From an uncultured Actinomycetes bacterium (lineage in GTDB: Bacteria; Actinomycetota; Acidimicrobiia; Acidimicrobiales; RAAP-2): a DNA stretch of 18,567 nucleotides. This document shows, in pieces, positions 6,515 to 13,238 of this stretch (positions are counted from its first letter, which is position 1; each line of letters begins with the position of its first letter). Below the pieces are notes generated by a model that did no database searches, was not told the DNA's origin, and worked only from the letters and a program-made list of their open reading frames with translations. The stretch spans positions 1-18,567 of the forward strand of contig CAIKFN010000146.1 in assembly GCA_903826715.1 (NCBI GenBank). Reading direction: 5' to 3'. The position numbers and the translations under genes were made by a program.

Positions 6515-7746
6515 CCAGCTTTAATGCTGCACTAGTTAGGGCTGATACCCCACAACTGACTCGCGTGATTAATGGCTATCCAATTACGTATCTCGACTCA
6601 GGTGCTACGTCACTTCCTCCACGCGCAGTTATTGAAGCAATGTCTCGTCACTACGAACTTCATCACGCCAACGTGCACCGCTCGGTCTTTCAAACCGCCA
6701 GCGAAGCAACTGAAGCGTATGAGGGTGCACGACTCGCAATTGCGAAATTCATTAATGCCCCCGGTGGTGCTGAAGAAATCGTCTTTACCAAGAACTGCAC
6801 CGAATCGTTTAACTTGCTCGCCAGATCGTGGGGTCGAGTCAATCTAAAGCAAGGTGACGTAGTACTTCTCAGTGAGATGGAACACCACGCCAACATCGTG
6901 CCATGGTTTCAGCTTCGCGACATGCTCGGTTTTGAAGTTCGCTTCATTCCAGTAACAGATGACTTCAGATTGGACCTTTCAAACATTGATGAACTAATGA
7001 AGGGCGTCAAGCTCTTGTCAGTCACGGGCATGTCTAACGTGCTCGGCACCATCAATCCCATTAAGGAACTCAGTGCGATTGCCCACAAGCACGGTGCGCT
7101 CATTGCAGTCGATGCCGCACAGTCAGTTGCCCACAGCGTCACTGACGTAAAAGACTTAGACGTTGACTTCATGTGCTTCTCGGCACACAAGATGCTCGGT
7201 CCAACAGGCATTGGAATCTTCTGGACACGCAAAGAAATTCTTAGGGACATGCCACCGTTCCTAGGTGGTGGCGGAATGATTGCTGACGTTTCCGTTGATG
7301 GCTACACGCCAGCTAATGGTCCAACCAGATTTGAAGCTGGCACTCCCCCAATTGCTGAAGCCGCCGGGCTTGGTGCTGCGGTTACATACCTCACCGGGCT
7401 GGGGATGGCGAACATTGCTCAGCACGAACACGACCTCACCGGTGACGCGCTAACCCGTCTCGAACTGGAATTCTCTGGTCGCATACGAGTTATTGGACCT
7501 CGAGACATGACCAATCGTGGTGGTGTCATCAGTATTGATGTTGATGGCGTGCACCCACATGACGTCGCACAAATGCTTGACCAATTTGGTGTCTGTGTTC
7601 GACCAGGCCATCACTGCGCCAAGCCACTGATGAAGCGCTTTGGTCTCAATGCAACAGCGCGTATTTCCTACGGGCCGTATTCACTTGTTCGTGACACCGA
7701 CATGCTTCTAGAAGCACTCCACAGCGCAATTGGAATGTTTGGATAA
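6511..7746 (+). CDS. sufS: Cysteine desulfurase SufS
   Basis: PLP enzyme that takes sulfur from L-cysteine as a persulfide and hands it to SufU for Fe-S cluster synthesis. The 411-residue protein has the group II hallmarks: LDSGATSLPP at the N-terminus, SEMEHHANIVPW (H125, H126), the PLP-contacting D201 in VDAAQS, the Schiff-base lysine in FSAHKMLGPTG (K227), and the sulfur-accepting cysteine in RPGHHCA (C369). The start is GTG overlapping the sufC stop as GTGA, which implies translational coupling; sufU follows two bases after the stop. The RPGHHC loop and the sufU partner separate it from IscS-type desulfurases. Confidence 0.97.
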   Translation: MTSFNAALVRADTPQLTRVINGYPITYLDSGATSLPPRAVIEAMSRHYELHHANVHRSVFQTASEATEAYEGARLAIAKFINAPGGAEEIVFTKNCTESFNLLARSWGRVNLKQGDVVLLSEMEHHANIVPWFQLRDMLGFEVRFIPVTDDFRLDLSNIDELMKGVKLLSVTGMSNVLGTINPIKELSAIAHKHGALIAVDAAQSVAHSVTDVKDLDVDFMCFSAHKMLGPTGIGIFWTRKEILRDMPPFLGGGGMIADVSVDGYTPANGPTRFEAGTPPIAEAAGLGAAVTYLTGLGMANIAQHEHDLTGDALTRLELEFSGRIRVIGPRDMTNRGGVISIDVDGVHPHDVAQMLDQFGVCVRPGHHCAKPLMKRFGLNATARISYGPYSLVRDTDMLLEALHSAIGMFG

Positions 7747-7748
7747 TC

Positions 7749-8213
7749 ATGGCTGGACTTGAGGATCTCTACAAAGAAATAATCATGGATCACTACCGTT
7801 CACCACGTAACCGTGGAGAGCTACCAACACCTCCTGCGGTGTGCACTGAAGGGTTCAATCCTCTGTGTGGCGACCAGATAACTGTTTACATAGACGTGAC
7901 TGATGGTGTTTTAAAAGACATCAAGATCACTGGTCAGGGTTGCTCCATCTCACAGTCATCGTCATCGCTCATGAGCGCAGCGGTTAAGGGCAAGTCCCTT
8001 GAGCAAGTTCAAGAGACAATTGGCACGTTCAAGCAATTAATGACTGGGCACGAAACAGCGCTTGAAGATGGTGGTGAACCAGAAAAAGTAGATATCCGTG
8101 CGCTTGGTGAACTCGCTGCTCTCCAGGGAGTAGTGAAGTTTCCTGTACGCATTAAATGTGCAGTGCTTGCTTGGAACACACTTAGCCAAGCTTTAAGCGA
8201 ACTTCCTAGCTAG
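7749..8213 (+). CDS. sufU: Zinc-dependent sulfur carrier SufU
   Basis: IscU-fold protein that accepts sulfur from SufS by a zinc-ligand swap and delivers it to the SufBCD scaffold. The 154-residue protein starts GLEDLYKEIIMDHYRSPRN and carries the zinc ligands C40 and D42 (NPLCGD), C65 (GQGCSIS) and C137 (RIKCAVLAW). The 18-20 residue insertion before the last cysteine region, which separates SufU from IscU, is present around HETALEDGGEPEKVD. It is the last gene of the sufC-sufS-sufU unit. No SufT/PaaD-like gene follows, unlike many actinobacterial SUF operons. Its TAG stop shares CTAG with the stop of the convergent LCP gene. Confidence 0.96.
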   Translation: MAGLEDLYKEIIMDHYRSPRNRGELPTPPAVCTEGFNPLCGDQITVYIDVTDGVLKDIKITGQGCSISQSSSSLMSAAVKGKSLEQVQETIGTFKQLMTGHETALEDGGEPEKVDIRALGELAALQGVVKFPVRIKCAVLAWNTLSQALSELPS

Positions 8214-8218
8214 GGAGT
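8201..8218. terminator. Hairpin spanning the sufU/LCP shared stop codons
   Basis: An inverted repeat with arms ACTTCCTAG and CTAGGGAGT (one G-T pair) is centred on the shared CTAG stop; its core CCTAGCTAGG is a perfect palindrome. It reads the same from both strands but lacks a T-run, so termination is possible but not shown. Confidence 0.35.
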
Positions 8219-9601
8219 ACAAGGCTTTGGGTCAAATGAAGGAGCCAACTGCGTTGGATTCGTTGTTGTCGTAGTTGGACTGTGCTTTGACTTCTTGGTA
8301 GCGATTGTTGTTGTGGTGCTAGACGGCACCGTGATAGTTGGAATAACAAGTGGCTGCAAGTTTGCACCAGGTGGTGGGTTCGTTGGAGCAAGTAACTGAC
8401 TGCCAAACATCTTGGTCAGCAATTGCTGTGCATCTGGTTCTCGCACGATGAGAACATCCTGGGGAATCCCCATATTCACCACTGCTGCAGTATTTGGCAT
8501 TGTGTAGGTGTTGAGGTTTGCTGTATTGAAGTGGTGGAATTTCACTGCAAGTCCAATGAGTTCATTAAGAGAGAACTTCGAGTCAAGCGCAATCCCTTGT
8601 GGAATCTTCGACAGCAACGAATTGATTGTTAGAGGGTTATAAAGCCCCTTGGCCCTTGAAATGAATGCTTCCATGAATGCGTTCTGTCGATCAATACGGC
8701 CAAAGTCGCTGGTGCCGTCGTACACCCAACCGAGTGCGTGCAATCTTGCATCAGATGCGTTATTACCTGGCCAGTTCCAGATGCCTCTCTGGTTGTAATA
8801 AAAGTGTCGACTGCGAGATACCGCGAGTGTTTGAAATCCGGTCACCAACTGGCAACCGGCGTGTCGAATACGAAGTCCCGAGTAAGGGTCAGCAGATGGA
8901 TATGGGAAGTTGAGGTAGACGCCGCCAATTGCCGTTGCGGCATTGATGAGTCCTTGAAAGCTCACCGTAACTGTGTAGTTGATCGGAATACCAAAGTTTG
9001 CGGTGATTGTCTGAGCAAGCAACGATGGCCCACTGCCAAAGTTCACATTGATGCGGTTGTATTTTCCATACAATGACTGATTCTGTAGCAATGACACCAT
9101 TAGATCTCGAGGAATTGAGAGCACGCTGATTGTTCCCTTGCCTGGATCAACATGCATTACTTTTACCGAGTCACTTCGCTGGCCGGCCGCTTGGCCAGAA
9201 GTTGCTCCAGACTGAGCACCAACAGTGCCAGTGAGGCCAACCCGTGAGTCTGATCCGATTTCAAGAATGTTAAAGGGCTCACCAGAAATTGTTGGTAGTT
9301 CGCCTGCAACATTAATTTTTGGAATGGAACCAAACTTCAGTTGCGCATAAATGTAACCGCCGCCGAGCAAACCTAGAAGAAGTCCAGCAACAATAAGTGC
9401 AGTGATTATGAATCTTCGCTTAGTGATCCTTGGACCACCACCTGAGGACCGCGTGGACGCGCGCTTGGGCTTTCGCTCAATTCCGTTTTTTCGGTCCACT
9501 GCCTCACCAAGCGCTACGAGTCGCTGTTCATTTGCGAGTTTGCGCTTGGCGATTTCTTGTCTACGAGAACCGTTTGGCTCGTTGCGACGTCCGTCAACCA
9601 T
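8210..9601 (-). CDS. LytR-CpsA-Psr (LCP) family cell-wall ligase
   Basis: Membrane-anchored enzyme family that attaches lipid-linked glycopolymers (teichoic acids, arabinogalactan or capsule, depending on the organism) to peptidoglycan. The 463-residue protein has a basic cytoplasmic N-terminus (about 1-62), one membrane segment (about 64-86) and an extracellular LCP domain with the pyrophosphate-binding set EIGSDSR (114-120), GQRSDSVKV (R142, D144) and SIPRDLM (R165, D166), then RINVNFG and a late SRSRHFYYNQRG arginine cluster. The C-terminus (from about residue 400) is Pro/Thr-rich with threonine runs and ends FDPKPCTP, probably a flexible wall-spanning tail. It has its own leaderless promoter although the second sufC unit lies upstream on the same strand. 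Which polymer it ligates is unknown. Confidence 0.92.
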   Translation of the reverse strand: MVDGRRNEPNGSRRQEIAKRKLANEQRLVALGEAVDRKNGIERKPKRASTRSSGGGPRITKRRFIITALIVAGLLLGLLGGGYIYAQLKFGSIPKINVAGELPTISGEPFNILEIGSDSRVGLTGTVGAQSGATSGQAAGQRSDSVKVMHVDPGKGTISVLSIPRDLMVSLLQNQSLYGKYNRINVNFGSGPSLLAQTITANFGIPINYTVTVSFQGLINAATAIGGVYLNFPYPSADPYSGLRIRHAGCQLVTGFQTLAVSRSRHFYYNQRGIWNWPGNNASDARLHALGWVYDGTSDFGRIDRQNAFMEAFISRAKGLYNPLTINSLLSKIPQGIALDSKFSLNELIGLAVKFHHFNTANLNTYTMPNTAAVVNMGIPQDVLIVREPDAQQLLTKMFGSQLLAPTNPPPGANLQPLVIPTITVPSSTTTTIATKKSKHSPTTTTTNPTQLAPSFDPKPCTP

Positions 9602-9607
9602 TCAGAC

Positions 9608-9613
9608 AGTTTA
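9608..9613 (-). promoter_or_regulatory. Leaderless -10 box for the LCP gene
   Basis: The minus strand reads TAAACT, six bases, then ATG 9601, with no Shine-Dalgarno motif. TTGACC at 9640-9635 resembles a -35 box but is 21 bases away, longer than usual. Confidence 0.5.
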
Positions 9614-9636
9614 CCTTTAGATCTTAAAAATTTTGG

Positions 9637-10365
9637 TCAAGCGCTTTGCGCACGAAATGGCTCGTAGCCATCGCGCTCAAGAATTTCAGAGAGCTCAGGC
9701 CCACCAGTCGCAACTACTCGGCCTTCACTAACGACATGAATCTTCGTAGGAGTGAGTTCTTGCAATAAACGGCGAAAATGAGTAATCGCAAGAACTCCAC
9801 AGTTCCACTCTTTTGTTGCGAGTTGAAGACGCCGTGCAACTGCACCTAGTGCGTCAACGTCAAGCCCCGAGTCGATTTCATCAAGAACTGCAAACTTTGG
9901 TTGAAGAATTCCAAGCTGAACCATTTCTGCACGCTTGCGTTCTCCACCGGAAAGATCAACATTCACAAAACGCTCAAGCACTTCAGGTCTTAGCTCTACT
10001 TTGTTAGCTTCTTCAACCATTCTCTCGTGCAAGTTAACTTCACTCGCCCCAGCGGCGTGCAAGAGGTCGTATGGCCGAACACCTGGAACTTCCATTGGCT
10101 GCTGCAACGCCAACAAGAGTCCGTGGCGAGCTCGCTCGGTTGGAGAAAGCTCAAGGAGCTCTATCCCGTCAAGCTTGACTGAGCCGGCAAGAACTTTATA
10201 CCCGGGGTGACCAGTTAGTACGTGAGCCAGTGTTGACTTCCCAGAACCGTTTGGCCCCATGATGACGTGCACTTCACCAGAGGACATCTCTAAGTCGAAT
10301 CCTCGTAATACTTCCTTGCCAGCAACTTCAGCGCGAAGTCCTTCAATCTTTAATGTTGAACTCAT
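9637..10365 (-). CDS. sufC: Second, divergent SufC-like ATPase
   Basis: SufC-family ABC ATPase of 242 residues encoded behind sufD and the Rieske gene, the usual place for sufC in actinobacteria. The ATPase motifs are intact: Walker A GPNGSGKS (37-44), Q-loop in LALQQP (Q88), signature LSGGERKR (138-145), Walker B with glutamate in LDEIDSGLD (D162, E163) and H-loop in AITHF (H196). The helical segment between Q-loop and signature is about eight residues shorter than in the 5756 copy and differs in sequence (LRPEVLERFVNVD instead of LGMDPAFAERHLNDG). That is the region that touches SufB/SufD in known structures. The start is ATG 10365, overlapping the Rieske stop as ATGA; the in-frame extension up to 10488 is rejected. 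Both SufC proteins look able to hydrolyse ATP. Confidence 0.93.
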   Translation of the reverse strand: MSSTLKIEGLRAEVAGKEVLRGFDLEMSSGEVHVIMGPNGSGKSTLAHVLTGHPGYKVLAGSVKLDGIELLELSPTERARHGLLLALQQPMEVPGVRPYDLLHAAGASEVNLHERMVEEANKVELRPEVLERFVNVDLSGGERKRAEMVQLGILQPKFAVLDEIDSGLDVDALGAVARRLQLATKEWNCGVLAITHFRRLLQELTPTKIHVVSEGRVVATGGPELSEILERDGYEPFRAQSA

Positions 10366-10676
10366 GAGAGCACCAGTTCTACTCGTCCATTGTTTATTGC
10401 AACGTCGTAATGAGCAACTGGTCTGGTCGCAGGAAACGACATTGGGCTTCCGTCTTTCAGACTGAACATTGCACCGTGGCGAGCACACTCAATTTCACAG
10501 TTAGCAGTATCAACAATTCCTTCAGCCAAACTGAAGTCTTCATGGCTGCAGCGGTCGTCTAGGACATAAACATCATCTTCAATTCGGACCACCACAAGTG
10601 TTCGCTCACCAAGAATTACTTGTTTCGCTCCACCATTTTCAAAATCACTCAGCGCGCCAATGTCAGTAGTTGTCAT
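10362..10676 (-). CDS. Rieske-type [2Fe-2S] ferredoxin in the suf unit
   Basis: Small electron-transfer protein of 104 residues. The Rieske ligands are C43 and H45 (DRCSHED) and C64 and H67 (ECARHGAMF), followed by the SFPATRPV loop. This matches the soluble ferredoxins often annotated as dioxygenase ferredoxin subunits. It stands between sufD and sufC, as in many actinobacterial SUF operons, and is joined to both by ATGA overlaps, so it very likely serves Fe-S assembly or is matured with it; supplying electrons to the scaffold is a guess. No oxygenase large subunit is in the window. There is one extra cysteine at position 60. Confidence 0.92.
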   Translation of the reverse strand: MTTTDIGALSDFENGGAKQVILGERTLVVVRIEDDVYVLDDRCSHEDFSLAEGIVDTANCEIECARHGAMFSLKDGSPMSFPATRPVAHYDVAINNGRVELVLS

Positions 10677-11914
10677 GGTGTTACAACGTTCACTTGAGAA
10701 AGCACCGATGTAACGTCTTGTTCAACCAGTTGGGCGAGTTCCTTTGGGAGCGTTGTCAGCATTTCATTAAAGAAGCCTTGAATCATTAGACGTTCCGCAT
10801 CGGGGCGGCTGACGCCACGAGATTCGAGGTACCAGCGCTGTAGTTCATCAAGTGGTCCAACGCTCGAAGCGTGTGCGCACATAACGTCATTTTCACGGAT
10901 ATCAAGGTTTGGCACACTGTCGGCGTGGGCATGCGGTGAAAGCAAAAGATTGTGATTCGTTTGTCGGGCGTCAGTTCTCTTGGCACCCTTTTCTATTTCT
11001 ATAACACCGGTATAGACAGAACGTGATTCGTCGGCGACTGCACCCTTAGACAGTAGCGTTGAGCGACTTCGGCCAACTTTGTGGAACTGGCGAGTTCGAA
11101 AATCGTGAACTTGCTTTCCTGATCCTAAGAATGTGGTGCGCAGTTCATTCTCAGCACCCGTGCCAAGGAATTCTGCGTCGTTACGTGACCGGTTGTAGTA
11201 CCCACCAATACCAATAACAGCTTGGCGAAGTCGACCATCGCGTTGAATGAGTCCCGTTGTTCTAGCTACGTGCCAGGCAGTTGCATTGAGGCGCTGATAC
11301 GTAATTAGCTGTAGTGAAGCATTCTCACCAATGGAGTATTCGCTGAGGGGAACAACAAGAGCGTTTTCTCCACCTTCGAAGTACTCAACAATGGTTGCGC
11401 TTGAACCCTTGGCGAGTTCAATCTGAGTGCGAGAGAACGATGACTGAGCGCTCGTTGCGTTCAGAACAATGATTGGCTGTTCGACATGAACTCCAGCGTC
11501 AATTCGAATAACTGTTGTTGATGGCGCGAGCGCTGCATTGAGTTGCGCGAAAGTGTCACTTTCGTATCTGAGGGTAAGTGACTGCCCACTAAGTGATGTC
11601 GATGACTCAACTGACTCAGCATGTACACCTTTAGGAAGATCGCCAATGTTGACGCAGTATCCGTCAACAACTCGAATGACGAGGCCGGCACTCTTTGTTA
11701 AGTCAATGGCAAACGAAGAATCGGTGTGATTACTAGGACTTGAAGTGATGCTGAACTTGTCGAGACTGAGTTCGCTTAGTGGGGCGTATCGCCAAACTTC
11801 ATCAGTTGTCGTTGGTAGACCGGTTGCCTCGAATGCATTGAAGGCACCCTGGCGTGACGCTGCATCGCTTTGACTGGCAATAAAGGAAGTGGCTGAATCA
11901 GCGAATGTTTTCAT
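10673..11914 (-). CDS. sufD: Fe-S cluster assembly scaffold subunit SufD
   Basis: Beta-helix subunit that pairs with SufB in the SufBC2D scaffold. The 413-residue protein starts with a typical SufD N-terminal helix region (GLPTTTDEVWRYAPL), has a long beta-helix with HDFRTRQFHKVGRSRS and SRSVYTGVIEIEKGA, and ends with RQTNHNLLLSPHAHADSVP and ENDVMCAHASSVGPLDE. C346 and H348 in the last motif correspond in position to E. coli C358 and H360, the histidine being needed for cluster formation there. It is the first gene of a three-gene unit (sufD, Rieske, second sufC) linked by ATGA overlaps. No Shine-Dalgarno sequence precedes ATG 11914. Its usual partner sufB is 4.3 kb away in another unit. Confidence 0.95.
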   Translation of the reverse strand: MKTFADSATSFIASQSDAASRQGAFNAFEATGLPTTTDEVWRYAPLSELSLDKFSITSSPSNHTDSSFAIDLTKSAGLVIRVVDGYCVNIGDLPKGVHAESVESSTSLSGQSLTLRYESDTFAQLNAALAPSTTVIRIDAGVHVEQPIIVLNATSAQSSFSRTQIELAKGSSATIVEYFEGGENALVVPLSEYSIGENASLQLITYQRLNATAWHVARTTGLIQRDGRLRQAVIGIGGYYNRSRNDAEFLGTGAENELRTTFLGSGKQVHDFRTRQFHKVGRSRSTLLSKGAVADESRSVYTGVIEIEKGAKRTDARQTNHNLLLSPHAHADSVPNLDIRENDVMCAHASSVGPLDELQRWYLESRGVSRPDAERLMIQGFFNEMLTTLPKELAQLVEQDVTSVLSQVNVVTP

Positions 11915-11932
11915 AGTTTTAGGGACTAGTTA

Positions 11933-11938
11933 AGTGTA
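11933..11938 (-). promoter_or_regulatory. Candidate -10 box for sufD
   Basis: The minus strand reads TACACT 18 bases before the sufD ATG, giving a leader of about 11 bases. The -35 region is not clear. The 88-base gap 11915-12002 also carries the divergent crotonase promoter. Confidence 0.3.
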
Positions 11939-11972
11939 ATCGGGTATAGAAAACGCCCAGCGGGCTCTCCCC

Positions 11973-11978
11973 TAGGCT
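11973..11978 (+). promoter_or_regulatory. -10 box for the crotonase gene
   Basis: TAGGCT, 24 bases before ATG 12003, identical to the sufC -10 box. Unlike sufC, this gene has a short leader with an AAAGGGG ribosome binding site at 11991-11997. Confidence 0.45.
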
Positions 11979-12002
11979 AAACAAAGACTCAAAGGGGAAA
12001 TC

Positions 12003-12830
12003 ATGGCATTTTCATCAGAAGTTTTGACACTCGAAGTGAATGGACACGTCGCCACATTGTGGCTAGACCGACCAGATGCTCGTAACGCAATGGGTAGAGA
12101 GTTATTTAGTGATCTTCCTCTCGCGGCAAAAGAAGTTGCCAGCAACAAAGATATTCGCGTTCTCGTAATCGCCGCGAAGGGCCCTGCATTCACAGTTGGC
12201 TTAGACCTTAAAACTATGGGTGGAAACCTAGGCGCATCGTCAAATGCAAAATCCTCAGCGGTTGCCAATTCATCGTTCTACGATTCAATACTTCGCATGC
12301 AGGATGCAAATACTTGCTTCGCAGAACTTAAGATTCCTGTTATTGCTGCAGTACACGGTTACTGCCTCGGTGGTGGCATTGACCTCATCACTGCTTGTGA
12401 CATTCGACTTTGCTCAAGCGACACAGTCTTTTCTGTTCGAGAAGCGAAGATTGCCATTGTTGCTGATCTAGGAACTCTTCAGCGTCTTCCAAAAATCGTC
12501 AGTGCTGGCCATGTGGCTGAACTTGCCTACAGCGCAAAAGATTTTGATGCTGCGTACGCTGAGCGTATTGGACTTGTTAACCGGGTTGCTGGTGCAAACG
12601 CGGAGGCTGTGCTTGCTGCTGCATACGAGCTCGCAAACGAAATCGCTGCCAACTCACCACTTGCAGTTCAAGGAACAAAGGCAGTGTTAAATGCCAATGA
12701 CGGAAGAACAATCGATGAAGGTCTCAAGTTTGTTGCGAACTGGAATGCTCTGTACATCAATAGCAATGACCTCAAAGAAGCCTTCACTGCCTTCATTGAA
12801 CGTCGCCCTGCAGTTTTTAACGGCGACTAA
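12003..12830 (+). CDS. Crotonase-family protein, probable delta3,5-delta2,4-dienoyl-CoA isomerase
   Basis: Enoyl-CoA hydratase/isomerase fold, 275 residues. The segment GGGIDLITACDIRLCS then VFSVREAKIAIVADLGTLQRLP closely follows the mammalian dienoyl-CoA isomerase ECH1. The three acidic residues needed there (rat D176, E196, D204) fall here at D127, E147 and D155, a constant offset of 49. That supports shifting of the two double bonds in 3,5-dienoyl-CoA during breakdown of odd-position unsaturated fatty acids, rather than simple hydration. A plain enoyl-CoA hydratase remains possible. The N-terminus has DRPDARNAMG and the oxyanion-hole loops AFTVGLDL and AVHGYCLGGG. The start ATG 12003 has AAAGGGG upstream. 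It is divergent from sufD, which looks like chance neighbourhood. The stop overlaps that of the next gene. Confidence 0.88.
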   Translation: MAFSSEVLTLEVNGHVATLWLDRPDARNAMGRELFSDLPLAAKEVASNKDIRVLVIAAKGPAFTVGLDLKTMGGNLGASSNAKSSAVANSSFYDSILRMQDANTCFAELKIPVIAAVHGYCLGGGIDLITACDIRLCSSDTVFSVREAKIAIVADLGTLQRLPKIVSAGHVAELAYSAKDFDAAYAERIGLVNRVAGANAEAVLAAAYELANEIAANSPLAVQGTKAVLNANDGRTIDEGLKFVANWNALYINSNDLKEAFTAFIERRPAVFNGD

Positions 12831-13180
12831 CGACGCCAGAACTTCCAGCCGCGGCGGTTATTTTTTTCTTGCTCATCTAACTCGCGACGGCGCTCTTCAA
12901 TAAGCTCCGGAGCTACTGCATTTACAATTTCGCTTGCCAAGTCGAGAATTTCCCGGCGATCTTCAACGGGGATGTCATTCACGGGCAGTTTTTCTACGGG
13001 CTTATCAACGAGTGTTCCGTGCGACCAACCAACGTCAACTAATCGTCGCTCGTAGGTGAGGCAGTTCTCCGGGCAAGACCAGGGTTGATCTGGCGCATTG
13101 CCTAGTACGCAGAACCTTGCTACTTCACCAGACTTGTAGGTTCGACTCTGGAAGTGTTTACATTCTTCTCGCATGCCCAT
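12827..13180 (-). CDS. Small four-cysteine protein of unknown function
   Basis: I cannot assign a function. The 117-residue protein (115 if the second ATG at 13174 is used) has four cysteines in its N-terminal third: C7 (REECKHF), C24 (ARFCVL), C36 and C40 (SCPENC), spaced 16, 11 and 3 residues apart, with H9 next to the first. This looks like a metal site, either Fe-S or zinc. Around them are Y15, W34 and a CLTYERR stretch. The middle (about 60-80) is acidic and proline-containing, a charged helix follows (about 85-105, ERRRELDEQEKNNRR), and it ends with the basic aromatic tail GWKFWRR. There is no signal peptide or membrane segment. It is monocistronic, divergent from the 13239 hydrolase, with its stop overlapping that of the crotonase gene. 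Confidence 0.75.
   Translation of the reverse strand: MGMREECKHFQSRTYKSGEVARFCVLGNAPDQPWSCPENCLTYERRLVDVGWSHGTLVDKPVEKLPVNDIPVEDRREILDLASEIVNAVAPELIEERRRELDEQEKNNRRGWKFWRR
12847..12867 (+). terminator. Rho-independent terminator for the crotonase gene, inside the opposite gene
   Basis: AGCCG, loop CGG, CGGTT (one G-T pair), then A and seven T at 12861-12867. The stem is short but followed by a clear T-run. It begins 17 bases after the crotonase stop and lies wholly within the last codons of the four-cysteine protein gene; the T-run is the complement of its Lys-Asn codons. Confidence 0.5.
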
Positions 13181-13229
13181 ACATAAATCATCGCACAGTT
13201 CTTCTGTGGAATACTGTCGACTAAAGCTT

Positions 13230-13234
13230 AGGAG
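13230..13234 (+). promoter_or_regulatory. Ribosome binding site for the 13239 metallo-hydrolase
   Basis: AGGAG four to five bases before ATG 13239; it decides the start against the ATG at 13173. A possible -10 box TACTGT is at 13212-13217. Confidence 0.6.
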
Positions 13235-13238
13235 TCAT

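Noticed and set aside
8240..8340. Simple repeat-like stretch near the end of the LCP gene
   Set aside because: It is threonine codons of the Pro/Thr-rich C-terminal tail, not a DNA repeat or CRISPR element.
10366..10488. Cysteine-rich N-terminal extension of the second SufC (five cysteines in the first 30 residues)
   Set aside because: It overlaps the Rieske gene in another frame. ATG 10365 overlaps the Rieske stop as ATGA and starts where SufC proteins normally start; the cysteines are a by-product of the second frame.
11955..11965. GCCC-AGC-GGGC hairpin followed on the minus strand by GTTTTC, upstream of sufD
   Set aside because: The stem is only four base pairs and the T-run is short; no leader peptide or alternative stem supports attenuation.
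13173..13238. 22-residue upstream extension of the RNase Z-like hydrolase
   Set aside because: AGGAG stands before ATG 13239, the fold begins there, and the extension overlaps the divergent gene's start.
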